Shown here piece by piece: positions 17,636-27,055 of a stretch of DNA of 64,000 nt. The translations under genes were made by a program, and so were the position numbers. Positions within the stretch are counted from its first letter, which is position 1, and each line of letters starts with the position of its first letter. This DNA is from Nitritalea halalkaliphila LW7 (GTDB lineage Bacteria; Bacteroidota; Bacteroidia; Cytophagales; Cyclobacteriaceae). Location of the stretch: the NCBI RefSeq assembly GCF_000265075.1, contig NZ_AJYA01000016.1, positions 148,332 to 212,331 of the forward strand, read 5' to 3'. The notes under the pieces were generated by a model. It was not told where the DNA came from and did not search any database. It was given only the letters and a program-made list of their open reading frames with translations.

Positions 17636-18484
17636 TTAGTTATTTATGATGAGGTTATCTATTAATCTGATTTCTCCCAGGAAGGCGGCGATGCATAGGG
17701 CCTGTTTTTCTGCGCTACCGAGGGTTCTGGTCGGCTGGAGGTCAGGTAAGTCCACCCATTCCAGGTAAACGACTTTTAGTCCAGGGGTGGTTTCGAGTTT
17801 TTCCCAGGCGGTTTTTTGGGCCGTGGCCCAATTTTCCCCCTTTTTAAGTGCCGCTGCCACGGTGGAAAGTGCCTGATAAAGGGTGCTGGCCTGCGTTCGC
17901 TGCTCGGAAGTGAGTCTTCTATTTCGAGACGACATGGCCAGACCATCTTTTTCGCGTACGGTAGGGGCGATATCTAGGGCGATCGGGAAGCCGAGGTCAC
18001 GAATAAGTCGATCCACGATGGCGCACTGCTGCAGATCTTTTTGGCCCATGATAACCCGATCAGGCTGTAGGGTATGAAATAGCTTGGAAAGGATGATGCC
18101 CACCCCACTGAAGTGGCCGGGTCGGGTGGCGCCTTCCATGATTTGGTCCAGGGGACCAAAGTGCATGCGCATCTCTGTCTTTTCGGGGTAGATATCCTGA
18201 ACGTCTGGTAAGTAGACGGCATGAGTGCCGGCATTTTTTAATAAAAGTAGGTCATTTTCAAAATCTTTCGGATAATTTTCGAAGTCCTTTTGGTTGTTAA
18301 ACTGTAAGGGATTTATGAAAATAGACGCGATAGTGTGGTCGGAAGATTTAATGGCATGCTGGACTAAAGACAGGTGTCCATCGTGTAGAGCACCCATGGT
18401 GGGGACGAAACCTATGGTTTTTCCTTCTTTTTTCAGAATACTTACGTAGTGGAGTGCTTCCTTTCGGGTGCGTAAAACCTTCAC
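17636..18484 (-). CDS. panC: Pantothenate synthetase
   Basis: A 282-residue ATP-dependent ligase joining pantoate and beta-alanine. The nucleotide-binding FVPTMGALHDGHLSLV segment, the second motif PGHFSGV, the GQKDLQQ segment and the KMSKS-like REKDGLAMSSRNRRL region are all present in order. It is the first gene of the minus-strand set panC, panD, flippase-like, YugP-like, and is divergent from the glycogen synthase gene across 129 bp. Intact. A TTGGGCC-GT-GGCCCAA inverted repeat at 17816-17831 falls within it and may be coding coincidence. Confidence 0.96.
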   Translation of the reverse strand: MKVLRTRKEALHYVSILKKEGKTIGFVPTMGALHDGHLSLVQHAIKSSDHTIASIFINPLQFNNQKDFENYPKDFENDLLLLKNAGTHAVYLPDVQDIYPEKTEMRMHFGPLDQIMEGATRPGHFSGVGIILSKLFHTLQPDRVIMGQKDLQQCAIVDRLIRDLGFPIALDIAPTVREKDGLAMSSRNRRLTSEQRTQASTLYQALSTVAAALKKGENWATAQKTAWEKLETTPGLKVVYLEWVDLPDLQPTRTLGSAEKQALCIAAFLGEIRLIDNLIINN

Positions 18485-18567
18485 GTATGATCGGGTTTAG
18501 AGGTTTAAAATAGCCGCAAAGCTATGGCATTCCAGTTAAAAACAATGGAAAATTGCTATTTTTTTTG

Positions 18568-18575
18568 TAACTTTG
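18568..18575 (+). promoter_or_regulatory. Candidate -7 box for the glycogen synthase gene
   Basis: TAACTTTG matches TAnnTTTG and lies 38 bp before the start at 18614, after a T-rich stretch in the 129-bp gap shared with divergent panC. Confidence 0.5.
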
Positions 18576-18613
18576 TAGTCCCGTTTTATCCCTAAACAAA
18601 AAACAAGTAGATT

Positions 18614-19426
18614 ATGTCTAAACTTCGAATTCTTTATGTGGCCAACGAGATTAACCCTTTCCTTGAAACTTCTGAAGTAGCGAATTTCGTTCGTGCACTT
18701 CCAGCGGCGATGCAGGAGATGGGTATGGAAATCCGAATTTTAGTTCCTAGATTTGGGTTGATTAACGAGAGGAGAAACAGGTTACATGAAGTCGTTCGAT
18801 TATCGGGAATAAATATTTCTGTGGGTGAGGAAGAAAAGCCATTAATTATTAAGGTGGCCTCGATTCCAAATGCTAGATTACAGGTGTATTTTATAGATAA
18901 TGATGATTATTTTCAGCGCAAGAGTGTCTTCCATGACAAGCAAGAACGTTTTTATGATGACAATGATGAGCGCGCGATCTTCTTCTGTAAGGGTGTGTTA
19001 GAAACGGTAAAGAAATTAGGTTGGGCTCCTGATATCGTACATTGTAATGACTGGATGACGAGCTTAATTCCTTTGTATCTAAAGACTACATACAAAAAAG
19101 AGCCGTTATTTAAGGACACAAAATCTGTATTTGCTATTTATAATACAGGATTTAACCATAAATTTGGCGATGATTTGTTCGAGAAAGTCAAGATGGTGGA
19201 TATCGATGACAAGGTATTAGCGCCTCTAGCCACGAAAGATTACGAAGGGTTCCTAAAAATCGGTATGGAGTATGCTGATGTGGTGATCAAGAATAAGGAT
19301 ATTTCGGAAGACTTGAGCAAAGTAATCGAAGAATGTTCTAAAGATAAGAAGTGTGAGATTAACAGCGAAGAAGAAGAAAAACTTTTTGAAAGTTACTACA
19401 ATATTTACACGGAACTGGCTGGTTAA
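18614..19426 (+). CDS. Glycogen/starch synthase, GT5 N-terminal domain protein
   Basis: A 270-residue protein matching the catalytic N-terminal (GT5) domain of glycogen synthase. The start MSKLRILYVANEINPFLET corresponds to the family nucleotide-sugar loop, and DIVHCNDWMTSLIPLYL marks the middle of the domain. The C-terminal GT-B half present in GlgA of about 480 residues is missing, and no second half follows in any frame. One-domain proteins of this size recur in Bacteroidota, so this is a normal family form and not a truncation. Whether it transfers glucose alone is uncertain. The lysine/glutamate-rich end overlaps the start of the DUF4270 gene. Confidence 0.83.
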   Translation: MSKLRILYVANEINPFLETSEVANFVRALPAAMQEMGMEIRILVPRFGLINERRNRLHEVVRLSGINISVGEEEKPLIIKVASIPNARLQVYFIDNDDYFQRKSVFHDKQERFYDDNDERAIFFCKGVLETVKKLGWAPDIVHCNDWMTSLIPLYLKTTYKKEPLFKDTKSVFAIYNTGFNHKFGDDLFEKVKMVDIDDKVLAPLATKDYEGFLKIGMEYADVVIKNKDISEDLSKVIEECSKDKKCEINSEEEEKLFESYYNIYTELAG

Positions 19427-20756
19427 AAGCCTTTTCCTATTAAGCGTGCTGGGGTATCAGTCCTGTGCTGACCCCTCTACGATAGGATTAGATGTCGATC
19501 CAAATGGAAATCAGATAGGGGTCTTCTACGCAGAGGTACCCCTTTCTGCATCTGTGGTTTTATTAGACTCTTTGAATACGACGAATCAAGGTCGCTTAAT
19601 CGTGGGAGGTAGCTCTGATGCGTTTTTCGGTGATACAGAGGGGGTCGGATATACCCGGATGGCCATTAATCCCACGGCGGTGCTGCCGAATGCCACGGCA
19701 ACCTTAGACTCTGTCACCTTTACATTTCGGGTGGAAAGTGTGATCGCTAGGGACTTATCGCGTCCTCGTTCATTGTCTGTGCATTTGCTCGAAGAGCCCT
19801 TGCTAGACACGATGTATTATAATTTTAGCTCGTTGAAGTTTTCAGAGGAGGCGATTGCTGCTGGTCGATTTAATTTCCAGGCACGACAAGATACCACTTT
19901 AACAGTCGCGGTAGATGAGGAATTTGCGCAGGGCTTGTTTAATGCGATGCGTGATGGGTCTACTTTCAACAATCTTTTCTCCTTTAGACGTTTTCTTCCA
20001 GGTATTGCTATTAAAGGTGATCCAGGGGATGAGGGCTCTGTAAACATTTTAGCTGGGAATGCTACAGGCTTTTCTGTTTTTTTCAGGAATCAGGGAGATA
20101 CGGTTACGCGTAATTACTCGATTAACTTAGGGCAGTCACGTCACTTTAACCAGGTGAAACACGATGCGGCAGGCACGCCTTTAGAGGCCGTGAATAGACC
20201 TCTGGTCGCATTTCCATTAGATGGTAAAGTGGGCATCAAGTCAAGCTTGGGTCTCGTTATTCGTGTAGATACTTCGCCTTTACAGTCCTTCTTCGATACA
20301 CTACCGAATGTAGCCTTTAATGACGTGCGCATGGAAATCGGGGGTATCGATGGTGGAGGAGGTGATCTCGTTCCACATGATTTTCTACAGATGTACTTTA
20401 CGAACGAATCGAATCGCATTTTAAGGCGGCCGATAGACGGTGCCGAAATCTCTGTTCAGGCAGCTTGGCAGTCTCAGGTAAACCAGTCCGATGAGGGCGA
20501 CTTACCTGCGACAAGTGCTCCCGCTCTTTTAGCCTATAACCGCGATAACGGAGTTTTTGCGCAGCGTATCACCAGTTATACGAATGCAGTGTATAGGGGG
20601 AATTTAGAGCGAACAGATTGGCTACTTTTTCCACGGGTGCGTCAAGGTGCTTCAGGTACACGGGATGACTTACGTTCTTCTTTTAGGCAGTTTACTGCTG
20701 ACGATGAGCGCTTTGTCCTGAAGATTTTCTATTCAACCATAAACCAAACAAACTAA
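19353..20756 (+). CDS. DUF4270 family lipoprotein
   Basis: A DUF4270-type exported protein of about 457-467 residues. It begins in the last codons of the glycogen synthase gene: possible starts are the ATG at 19353 or a TTG about 30 bases later. Either gives a positive n-region, then the hydrophobic VKSLFLLSVLGYQSC with a candidate lipobox Cys. The body has DUF4270 features, including ADPSTIGLDVDPNGNQIGVFY after the Cys and repeated beta-rich segments. The family is Bacteroidota-specific and of unknown function, probably at the cell surface or outer membrane. glmS follows after 30 bp on the same strand. Confidence 0.85.
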   Translation: MRLTAKKKKNFLKVTTIFTRNWLVKSLFLLSVLGYQSCADPSTIGLDVDPNGNQIGVFYAEVPLSASVVLLDSLNTTNQGRLIVGGSSDAFFGDTEGVGYTRMAINPTAVLPNATATLDSVTFTFRVESVIARDLSRPRSLSVHLLEEPLLDTMYYNFSSLKFSEEAIAAGRFNFQARQDTTLTVAVDEEFAQGLFNAMRDGSTFNNLFSFRRFLPGIAIKGDPGDEGSVNILAGNATGFSVFFRNQGDTVTRNYSINLGQSRHFNQVKHDAAGTPLEAVNRPLVAFPLDGKVGIKSSLGLVIRVDTSPLQSFFDTLPNVAFNDVRMEIGGIDGGGGDLVPHDFLQMYFTNESNRILRRPIDGAEISVQAAWQSQVNQSDEGDLPATSAPALLAYNRDNGVFAQRITSYTNAVYRGNLERTDWLLFPRVRQGASGTRDDLRSSFRQFTADDERFVLKIFYSTINQTN

Positions 20757-20786
20757 GAATTCATTTTTAATTAAACTTTTGTAACT

Positions 20787-22628
20787 ATGTGCGGAATTGT
20801 TGCTTATGTAGGCCAAAAAGAGGCGCTACCCGTCATTATTAAAGGACTCAAGCGTTTAGAGTATAGAGGATACGACAGTGCGGGAGTCGCACTTCTAAAC
20901 GAAAGTGGACTAAGTATTTACAAGAAAAAAGGAAAGGTAAGTGAGTTAGAGGCCCATTTAGATACTTTCAGCTCTTTAAACTCGAAGATTGGTATCGGGC
21001 ATACACGTTGGGCTACGCACGGTGAACCGAATGATGTAAATGCACATCCGCATTATTCTGCAAGTGAGAAATTCGCTATGATTCATAATGGCATTATCGA
21101 GAATTACGAGGTGCTAAAGACGGATCTTCAGAATAAGGGCTATGTTTTTCATAGTGAAACAGACTCGGAGGTTTTCATTAAGTTTATCGAGGATATTCAT
21201 CGAAATAACGACTGTTCTTTAGAAGAGGCAGTGCGTTTAGCACTCCATAAGGTGGTAGGTGCTTATGCGATAGTTATCATGAATATCGAAGAGCCGGATA
21301 CCTTAATCGCTGCACGTAAGGGTAGCCCGCTAGTTATCGGTGTAGGGGAAGATGAATACTTTTTGGCATCTGATGCGACACCTATTATCGAATACACGAA
21401 TAAGGTCATTTATCTTGATGATTATGAGATCGCTGTCATTCGTCAGAATCAGCTACAGATCAAGACTATAGAAAATGTAGAGACACACCCTTACATCAAC
21501 CAATTAGAGATGGAGTTAGAAGCCATCGAAAAGGGAGGGTATGATCACTTCATGCTGAAGGAGATTTATGAGCAGCCACGTTCTATCGCTGATTGTATGC
21601 GCGGACGATTAGATGCTTCCAGTGGACGCTTGGTAGTAGGCGGGCTACGTGACTATATGAATAAATTCCAAAATGCTCAGCGTATCATCATTACGGCTTG
21701 TGGTACTTCTTGGCACGCAGGCTTAGTGGCTGAGTATTTATTTGAAGAATTTGCTCGAATCCCTGTGGAAGTGGAGTATGCGTCCGAGTTTCGTTACAGA
21801 AACCCGGTATTGAATGAAAACGACTTTGTGATCGCCATTTCCCAGTCTGGAGAGACGGCCGATACGCTGGCGGCGATCGAATTAGCGAAGTCAAAAGGGG
21901 CTACGATTTTCGGTGTATGTAATGTGGTGGGTAGTTCTATCGCGCGTGCTACGCATGCGGGCTCCTATACCCATGCTGGACCTGAAATCGGTGTGGCTTC
22001 TACGAAAGCATTTACGGCCCAAATCTCTGTACTTACGCTGATGGCGCTTAAGCTGGGTTATCAGCGTGGCATGATCGCGGAGACGCGTTATATGGAGCTG
22101 CTCCATGAGCTAGAGACTATACCCGGTAAGGTGGAAAGAGCGCTACAGCTCAATGAGCAGCTAATTAAAATCGCTGAAATTTATAAAGATGCGCGTAACT
22201 TCCTTTACTTAGGAAGGGGGTATAATTTCCCTGTGGCGCTGGAAGGTGCATTAAAGCTAAAGGAGATTTCGTACATCCATGCGGAAGGATACCCAGCCGC
22301 AGAAATGAAGCATGGTCCTATCGCACTTATCGATGAGGAGATGCCTGTGGTTTTTATCGCGACGAAAGATAGTAGCTACGAGAAGGTGGTAAGTAATATC
22401 CAAGAGGTGAAGGCCCGTAAGGGTAAAATCATCGCTGTGGTTACAGAAGGAGATACTACGGTAAAAAACATGGCCGATCACGTGATCGAGGTTCCTTCTA
22501 CGGAGGAGGCTTTCGTTCCTTTGATTTCTGTCGTTCCTCTTCAGTTACTTTCTTATCACATCGCTGTGATGCGTGGATGTAATGTAGATCAGCCACGAAA
22601 TCTGGCGAAGTCAGTGACGGTGGAATAA
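20787..22628 (+). CDS. glmS: Glutamine-fructose-6-phosphate aminotransferase (isomerizing)
   Basis: A 613-residue GlmS producing glucosamine-6-phosphate from fructose-6-phosphate and glutamine, the entry step to UDP-GlcNAc for peptidoglycan and LPS. The N-terminal Cys2 nucleophile (MCGIVAYVG) and the HTRWATHG segment define the glutaminase. Two SIS sugar-isomerase domains follow (ITACGTSWHAGLVAEYL and AISQSGETADTLAA, then YLGRGYNFPVALEGALK). The C-terminus ends PRNLAKSVTVE as in the family. No ribozyme-like structure can be recognised upstream; the 30-bp gap is too short. Intact. Confidence 0.97.
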   Translation: MCGIVAYVGQKEALPVIIKGLKRLEYRGYDSAGVALLNESGLSIYKKKGKVSELEAHLDTFSSLNSKIGIGHTRWATHGEPNDVNAHPHYSASEKFAMIHNGIIENYEVLKTDLQNKGYVFHSETDSEVFIKFIEDIHRNNDCSLEEAVRLALHKVVGAYAIVIMNIEEPDTLIAARKGSPLVIGVGEDEYFLASDATPIIEYTNKVIYLDDYEIAVIRQNQLQIKTIENVETHPYINQLEMELEAIEKGGYDHFMLKEIYEQPRSIADCMRGRLDASSGRLVVGGLRDYMNKFQNAQRIIITACGTSWHAGLVAEYLFEEFARIPVEVEYASEFRYRNPVLNENDFVIAISQSGETADTLAAIELAKSKGATIFGVCNVVGSSIARATHAGSYTHAGPEIGVASTKAFTAQISVLTLMALKLGYQRGMIAETRYMELLHELETIPGKVERALQLNEQLIKIAEIYKDARNFLYLGRGYNFPVALEGALKLKEISYIHAEGYPAAEMKHGPIALIDEEMPVVFIATKDSSYEKVVSNIQEVKARKGKIIAVVTEGDTTVKNMADHVIEVPSTEEAFVPLISVVPLQLLSYHIAVMRGCNVDQPRNLAKSVTVE

Positions 22629-22638
22629 GTATTTTTAA

Positions 22639-22660
22639 GGGTAGTGGGATACCGCTACCC
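22639..22660. terminator. Hairpin after glmS
   Basis: GGGTAGTGG pairs with CCGCTACCC (one G-T wobble) around a GATA loop, between convergent glmS and the gene ending at 22687. No strong T-tract follows, so termination is only likely. Confidence 0.5.
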
Positions 22661-22686
22661 GAATGATTTCCAGATCAGGGGAGGAC

Positions 22687-23196
22687 TTAGGCTTTTAGGA
22701 GTTTGAGTTCTCCCTTTCTTTTGATGATTTTTACCTCGAAAAAAGTATTGATCAAGCGCTTCGCTTGATTCTCTGCCCAAATGGCTTGCTGCTCGTGCTC
22801 GTAGAGGAAGCTTAAGCGCAGGCAGCTTTTGATAAATGCAGGATCCTGCCCCAGCTGCCGCATCCAGAGACGTAAGGCCGCGGTCCAGTCATCTTGGAAT
22901 TTTTCGAAGTGGCTTCTTCCGTCGAATAGTAACTCCAGCTGATTAGAGCCAAAACGTAACCTGTAGATGCCTGAAAGCTGCGCATAAAGCAGGGAAAGAG
23001 ATGCTTCAGGAACCTCTTCTCTGGTAATGATCGTGGTGTAAGTAGATTCCGGTAATTGGAGCGGATTAAAATAGGCTACGTAAGAACGAATGATTTCCTC
23101 TTTCATAAGCCCTATACCCTGCTCCAGCATGGCACTTTGCGCCTGCCGCAGGATATAATTTTTATCTAAAGGAAACAACTTCGCTATCATACTCAT
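22687..23196 (-). CDS. Hypothetical protein, unknown function
   Basis: A 169-residue soluble protein I do not recognise. It has no signal peptide or membrane segment. It is mixed alpha/beta with a Trp/Leu-rich middle (TAALRLWMRQLGQ) and a basic C-terminus (VKIIKRKGELKLLKA). Codon use and composition match its neighbours. It lies 50 bp downstream of recX on the same strand and converges on glmS, so it may be co-transcribed with recX. A double start (ATG at codons 1 and 3) leaves the exact N-terminus open. Confidence 0.65.
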   Translation of the reverse strand: MSMIAKLFPLDKNYILRQAQSAMLEQGIGLMKEEIIRSYVAYFNPLQLPESTYTTIITREEVPEASLSLLYAQLSGIYRLRFGSNQLELLFDGRSHFEKFQDDWTAALRLWMRQLGQDPAFIKSCLRLSFLYEHEQQAIWAENQAKRLINTFFEVKIIKRKGELKLLKA

Positions 23197-23246
23197 ATTT
23201 TTGGCAAGTTAGCTGATAGGAAGCGAAAACGAAAATGTCGGGCGAT

Positions 23247-23753
23247 TTAATTCTCTTCTTCTAAATTTGCGATGACCTCTGTAGCCAGGGCATGCTCGTA
23301 CCCTTTGCCTAGGAGGTAGCGCAGGACAGCCTGCTTTTCTTTAAAAGTATCCTTTCCCTTTCGGTTCCCCCACTTCTTTTCGGCGAGTTGCTGCATTTTT
23401 TCCCAGTAAGCCTCGGCGTCCAGCTCTTTTAGAGCCGTTTGGATGAGGCGCGGGCTGATGTCGCGGCGCTTGAGCTCCAAGGTGATTTTTATTTTGCCCC
23501 AGTGGTTTTGTGAAAATTTTCCTCTGGCGAAGGCTTTCGCAAAGCGCTCTTCGTCTAAGAATTTTTCGGTGATCATCAGGGAAATCAACTCCTCAGCGTC
23601 GTCCCCATAGACGCCTCGTTCGCGGAGTTTCGTACGCACCTCCTGCTGGCAGCGGTCCTGATAAGCACAGTAAGCAGCGATTTTCAGCTTAGCTTCCTTA
23701 AAGGACCATCTTTTTGGGGCTCTCTCCTCGCTTTCTTTTCCAGACTGATACAT
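23247..23753 (-). CDS. recX: Regulatory protein RecX
   Basis: A 168-residue RecX, a modulator that caps RecA filaments. The three tandem three-helix repeats are visible: AAYCAYQDRCQQEVRTKL (about residues 27-44), then MITEKFLDEERFAKAFARGKF (about 61-81), WGKIKITLELKRRDI (about 86-100), and the C-terminal KQAVLRYLLGKGYEHALATEV. recA is not in the window. It is divergent from tpiA across 66 bp. Intact, and of usual length for Bacteroidota. Confidence 0.93.
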   Translation of the reverse strand: MYQSGKESEERAPKRWSFKEAKLKIAAYCAYQDRCQQEVRTKLRERGVYGDDAEELISLMITEKFLDEERFAKAFARGKFSQNHWGKIKITLELKRRDISPRLIQTALKELDAEAYWEKMQQLAEKKWGNRKGKDTFKEKQAVLRYLLGKGYEHALATEVIANLEEEN

Positions 23754-23819
23754 TTTGCGTAATTTAGGGTGTTAAAAATAGCAAATTATATTCTCTTCAC
23801 TTCTAAACCTATTTAACGT

Positions 23820-24581
23820 ATGCGTGAGAAAATCGTGGCAGGAAACTGGAAAATGAACCTTACTTTCGAAGAAGGCCAAAAGTTGACTTCAGAAATCGTT
23901 CAAATGTTCCGGGACGAAAACCCTGCGGGGGTAAAGTTGGTACTCAACCCTCCTTTTCCGCACCTTTACCCAGTGAAAAAATTAATAGGAGACACTGCCA
24001 ATGTCTTTTTAGGTGCTCAAAACTGCTACGATAAGGCTTCCGGGGCTTATACAGGAGAGGTGCCGGCTGCCATGCTGCGTAGCTTTGGTGCCAGTTTTGT
24101 CATCCTCGGTCACAGCGAGCGAAGAGCTTATTTTGGGGAAGATAGTGCTTTCCTATTAGCGAAAACGAAACAGGCATTGGCCGCAGGCCTCCGCCCTATC
24201 TTCTGCTGTGGTGAGCCCTTAGAAATCCGTGAGGCAGATACGCATGTGGCTTTCGTGGTGAAGCAGCTCGAGGAGACCGTTTTTCAGCTGAGTGCAGAGG
24301 AATTCGCACAGGTGGTGATCGCTTACGAGCCGATTTGGGCTATAGGTACCGGGAAAACCGCTTCAGCCGAACAGGCGCAAGAAATGCATGCGGCCTTACG
24401 TGCTGAAATCGCGAAGGCGCAGGGGCAAGCGGCAGCAGATGCCTGTCCGATCTTATATGGCGGTAGCTGTAATGCCGAGAATGCTTCTTCCATTTTCGCG
24501 AAAGCGGATGTGGATGGTGGCCTGATCGGGGGAGCCTCCCTTAAGTCACGGGATTTTATCGCTATCGCTAAGTCCTTTTAA
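23820..24581 (+). CDS. tpiA: Triosephosphate isomerase
   Basis: A 253-residue TIM-barrel enzyme interconverting dihydroxyacetone phosphate and glyceraldehyde-3-phosphate in glycolysis and gluconeogenesis. The catalytic residues are all present: Asn and Lys of AGNWKMN (residues 8-14), His of LGHSERR (about 98-104), Glu of AYEPIWAIGTGKTA (about 168-181, including loop 6). The phosphate-binding YGGSC and GGLIGGASL close the barrel. prmA begins 1 nt after the stop. Intact. Confidence 0.97.
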   Translation: MREKIVAGNWKMNLTFEEGQKLTSEIVQMFRDENPAGVKLVLNPPFPHLYPVKKLIGDTANVFLGAQNCYDKASGAYTGEVPAAMLRSFGASFVILGHSERRAYFGEDSAFLLAKTKQALAAGLRPIFCCGEPLEIREADTHVAFVVKQLEETVFQLSAEEFAQVVIAYEPIWAIGTGKTASAEQAQEMHAALRAEIAKAQGQAAADACPILYGGSCNAENASSIFAKADVDGGLIGGASLKSRDFIAIAKSF

Positions 24582-24582
24582 G

Positions 24583-25416
24583 ATGGAGTATATCGGGTAT
24601 GAAATTCGGTGTTCCGAGCTTTTCAGGAGATTTTAGTGGCCGAGCTCGCAGAAGTGGGCTTCGATTCTTTTATGGAAATCGAAGGTGGTATCGAGGCTAT
24701 GCCCGGCTGCTGATGTGGATGTAAAAGATGCAGAGGCTGTCTTCGCCCGGTATCAGGAGGCAGCGGCACTTCATGTTACTGAAAAACGGGTGCCGAAAAC
24801 CAACTGGAACGAGGAGTGGGAAAAGCATTATGATCCTATTTACGTGGGGGATCAAGTATATATCCGCGCTTCCTTTCATCCTGCCCAGCCTGCGTATCGC
24901 CACGAGATTTTAATTAATCCTAAAATGTCTTTTGGCACGGGGCATCATGCGACCACGCATCAGATGATCGCCTTTCAGCTGGAGCTGCCGCATGCGGATA
25001 AGGCGGTGCTGGATGCCGGCTCAGGTACGGGAATATTGGCGGTGATGGCGGCTAAATTAGGTGCCGCGCGTGTAGAGGCTTTCGATATCGATCCCTGGTG
25101 TGTGGAAAATGGCAATGAAAATTTCGCGCTTAATGGCTTGGCTGATAGTTTGCAAATGGGCCTAGGCACCATCCGCGAGGTACCACTTCGAGGCCCTTAT
25201 GATTTGCTCTTGGCGAATATCAATAAAAATGTGCTTTTAGATGAGCTTCCGGTTTATGCGGCCCTTTTAGCGGCAGATGGACACCTCCTGCTGAGTGGGT
25301 TTTATGAGGAAGATATCCCTGATCTGGAAGCGGCAGCCGCGGAAGTGCAGTTAAAGCTTCTCCGGAAGTCCGTTAAGGACCGCTGGGCAGCCCTAATCTT
25401 TCAGCCCTATGAATGA
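24583..25416 (+). CDS. prmA: Ribosomal protein L11 methyltransferase (two shifts near 5' end)
   Basis: About 277 codons from the ATG at 24583, one base after the tpiA stop. It begins MEYIGYEIRCSE, typical of Bacteroidota PrmA. The frame breaks first at the four-T run 24620-24623 (one T restores the frame into EILVAELAEVGFDSF). It breaks again at about 24695-24705, between IEA and PAADVDVKDAEAV. From there it is continuous. The SAM-binding motif DAGSGTGILAVMA is at about residue 145, and the NINKNVL motif replaces the classical NPP(Y/F). The enzyme trimethylates ribosomal protein L11. Two errors within about 80 bp of an otherwise intact gene point to poor base calling. Confidence 0.92.
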
Positions 25417-25597
25417 ATTATCGCTTTATGCAGTAGCTTTCTTGCTTCTAATCGGGCATACGCTGGCCGCTGCTTATATGTACAAAAAAGTCCACGCAGA
25501 CGCGACTTTGGATACGCTGCAGAAAAACGAATGGAAGCTTAAAGCACTGATTTTTCCCGCTTATTACTGGTTTCAGTATCAGCGGCGTAAGCAATGA
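25409..25597 (+). CDS. Small membrane protein downstream of prmA
   Basis: A 62-residue protein with one N-terminal membrane segment (about residues 5-24). An amphipathic, lysine-rich middle follows, and then an aromatic C-terminal FPAYYWFQYQRRKQ. Its ATG overlaps the prmA stop by 8 nt, indicating coupling. I recognise no family. The overlap and the following terminator support a real gene. Confidence 0.6.
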   Translation: MNELSLYAVAFLLLIGHTLAAAYMYKKVHADATLDTLQKNEWKLKALIFPAYYWFQYQRRKQ

Positions 25598-25617
25598 GTG
25601 CGCGGCATATAAAATGG

Positions 25618-25649
25618 AAAATCCCTTCTACCTCAAGAGAAGGGATTTT
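25618..25649. terminator. Bidirectional terminator after the prmA operon
   Basis: AAAATCCCTTCT pairs with AGAAGGGATTTT around an 8-base loop and is followed by T and A tracts on both sides. A GCCCGAAGGGC mini-palindrome (25655-25665) follows at once. It lies between tpiA/prmA (+) and the symporter gene (-). Confidence 0.88.
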
Positions 25650-25699
25650 TCTTTGCCCGAAGGGCACAATTAGAGGCGCAAGAAAACCCGGAGCCCTTA

Positions 25700-27038
25700 T
25701 TAAGATTTCACTTCTTCTGTCGTGCTGGTCAGTGGGTTCGCCTGGCGAATTAAACCATCTGGCAGCTCCCCTTCTGTGCTGGCTACTACGGAGCAAACGG
25801 TGGCATCTCCGGTAACATTTACCACGGTCCTGAACATGTCTAAGATTCTATCGGGCGCTATGATTAAGGCGATGCCAGCGGCAGGAACGTTAATCGATTC
25901 CAGTACGATGATGAGCATGATGATGCCTGCACCGGGTACGCCAGCGGAGCCGATGGAAGCCAGTGTGGCCGTTAAAACGATCATAAGCTGCTGGCTGAAG
26001 GTCAGGTCCATGCCCAAGGCTTGTGCGATAAATACCGCCGCGACCCCTTGATAGAGGGAGGTTCCATCCATATTTATGGTGGCCCCGAGGGGCAAAACGA
26101 AGCTGCTTACCTGCTCGGAAACCCCTAGTTCCTCTTCCACCTGCTTCATGGTTACGGGAAGTGTGGCGGAACTGGAGCTGGTGGTGAAGGCCAAGAGCTG
26201 GGCCGGACGGATGGCTTTAAAAAATCCACATAAGGGATTTTGGTAAAGAGCTTGAGGATAGTCGGGTAGACCACGAGCATGAGAAAAAATAGCCCGCCGA
26301 GGACCACTAAGCTATATTTTAGTAGGGCAAGGAGTAGTTCCACTGCGGAATCTGGATTTTCGCCGGCGATTTCCACGATGAGTGAGGCCATGAGCGCGAA
26401 CACACCATAAGGCGCGATGAGCATGATGTAGTTTACGATCTGAATGATCACATCGTTCAGCCCATCGAAAAAAGCGACTACGGGCTTGCCCTTGTCTTTC
26501 GGGATCTGGAGGAGGGCGATGCCTACCAAGATCGCAAAAAAGACCACTTGCAGCATACTCCCATTATTGGCGGCAGCCAAAAACACATTTTCGGGCACCA
26601 TGTCTACGATAGGCTGAAGGGGGCTTTGTTCCCGGAGTGCGGCAGCCTGAGAGGACTTAGAGTCCACTGTGTCATCGTAAAGCGCCATGAGGCTTTCCCG
26701 AGTTTCCTCTGGGAGGCTAGTTCCCGGCTTAAAGAGGTTCACCATGGTCAGGCCCAGCGTCACGGACACCACTGTGGTGATCATGTAGGTGAGAATGGTT
26801 TTGCCGCCGATGCGGCTTAGTTTCGAAATATCCCCCAAGTTAGAAACCCCTACGATGAGAGAGGCCAGCACCAGTGCACAGCGATCATCTTTAGTCCATT
26901 TATAAAAATGGTACCGATCGGCTTGATGTAGTCTAAGGTAAAATCAGGGGCGATGTTTAACTTGATCACCACTAAACCAAAAATCAATCCCAAAACCAGG
27001 CCGATGATGATGCGGGTATGTAAGGGTATTTTCTTCAT
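25700..27038 (-). CDS. Dicarboxylate/amino acid:cation symporter, SDF family (two shifts)
   Basis: About 446 codons of a DctA/GltP-type (SDF, PF00375) secondary transporter. The N-terminus [21 protein letters not shown] opens the first membrane helix. The serine-rich re-entrant loop [11 protein letters not shown] and the [12 protein letters not shown] motif, which bind substrate and cation, lie in the C-terminal half. Frame is lost at about 26876 (one C missing in CC) and at the six-A run 26219-26224 (one base missing). After both repairs the eight-helix SDF fold is continuous. Substrate (C4-dicarboxylate, glutamate or aspartate) cannot be fixed from sequence. It lies downstream of aroC on the same strand with a 17-bp gap. 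Confidence 0.9.
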
Positions 27039-27055
27039 GAGGTACTTAATCGGAT

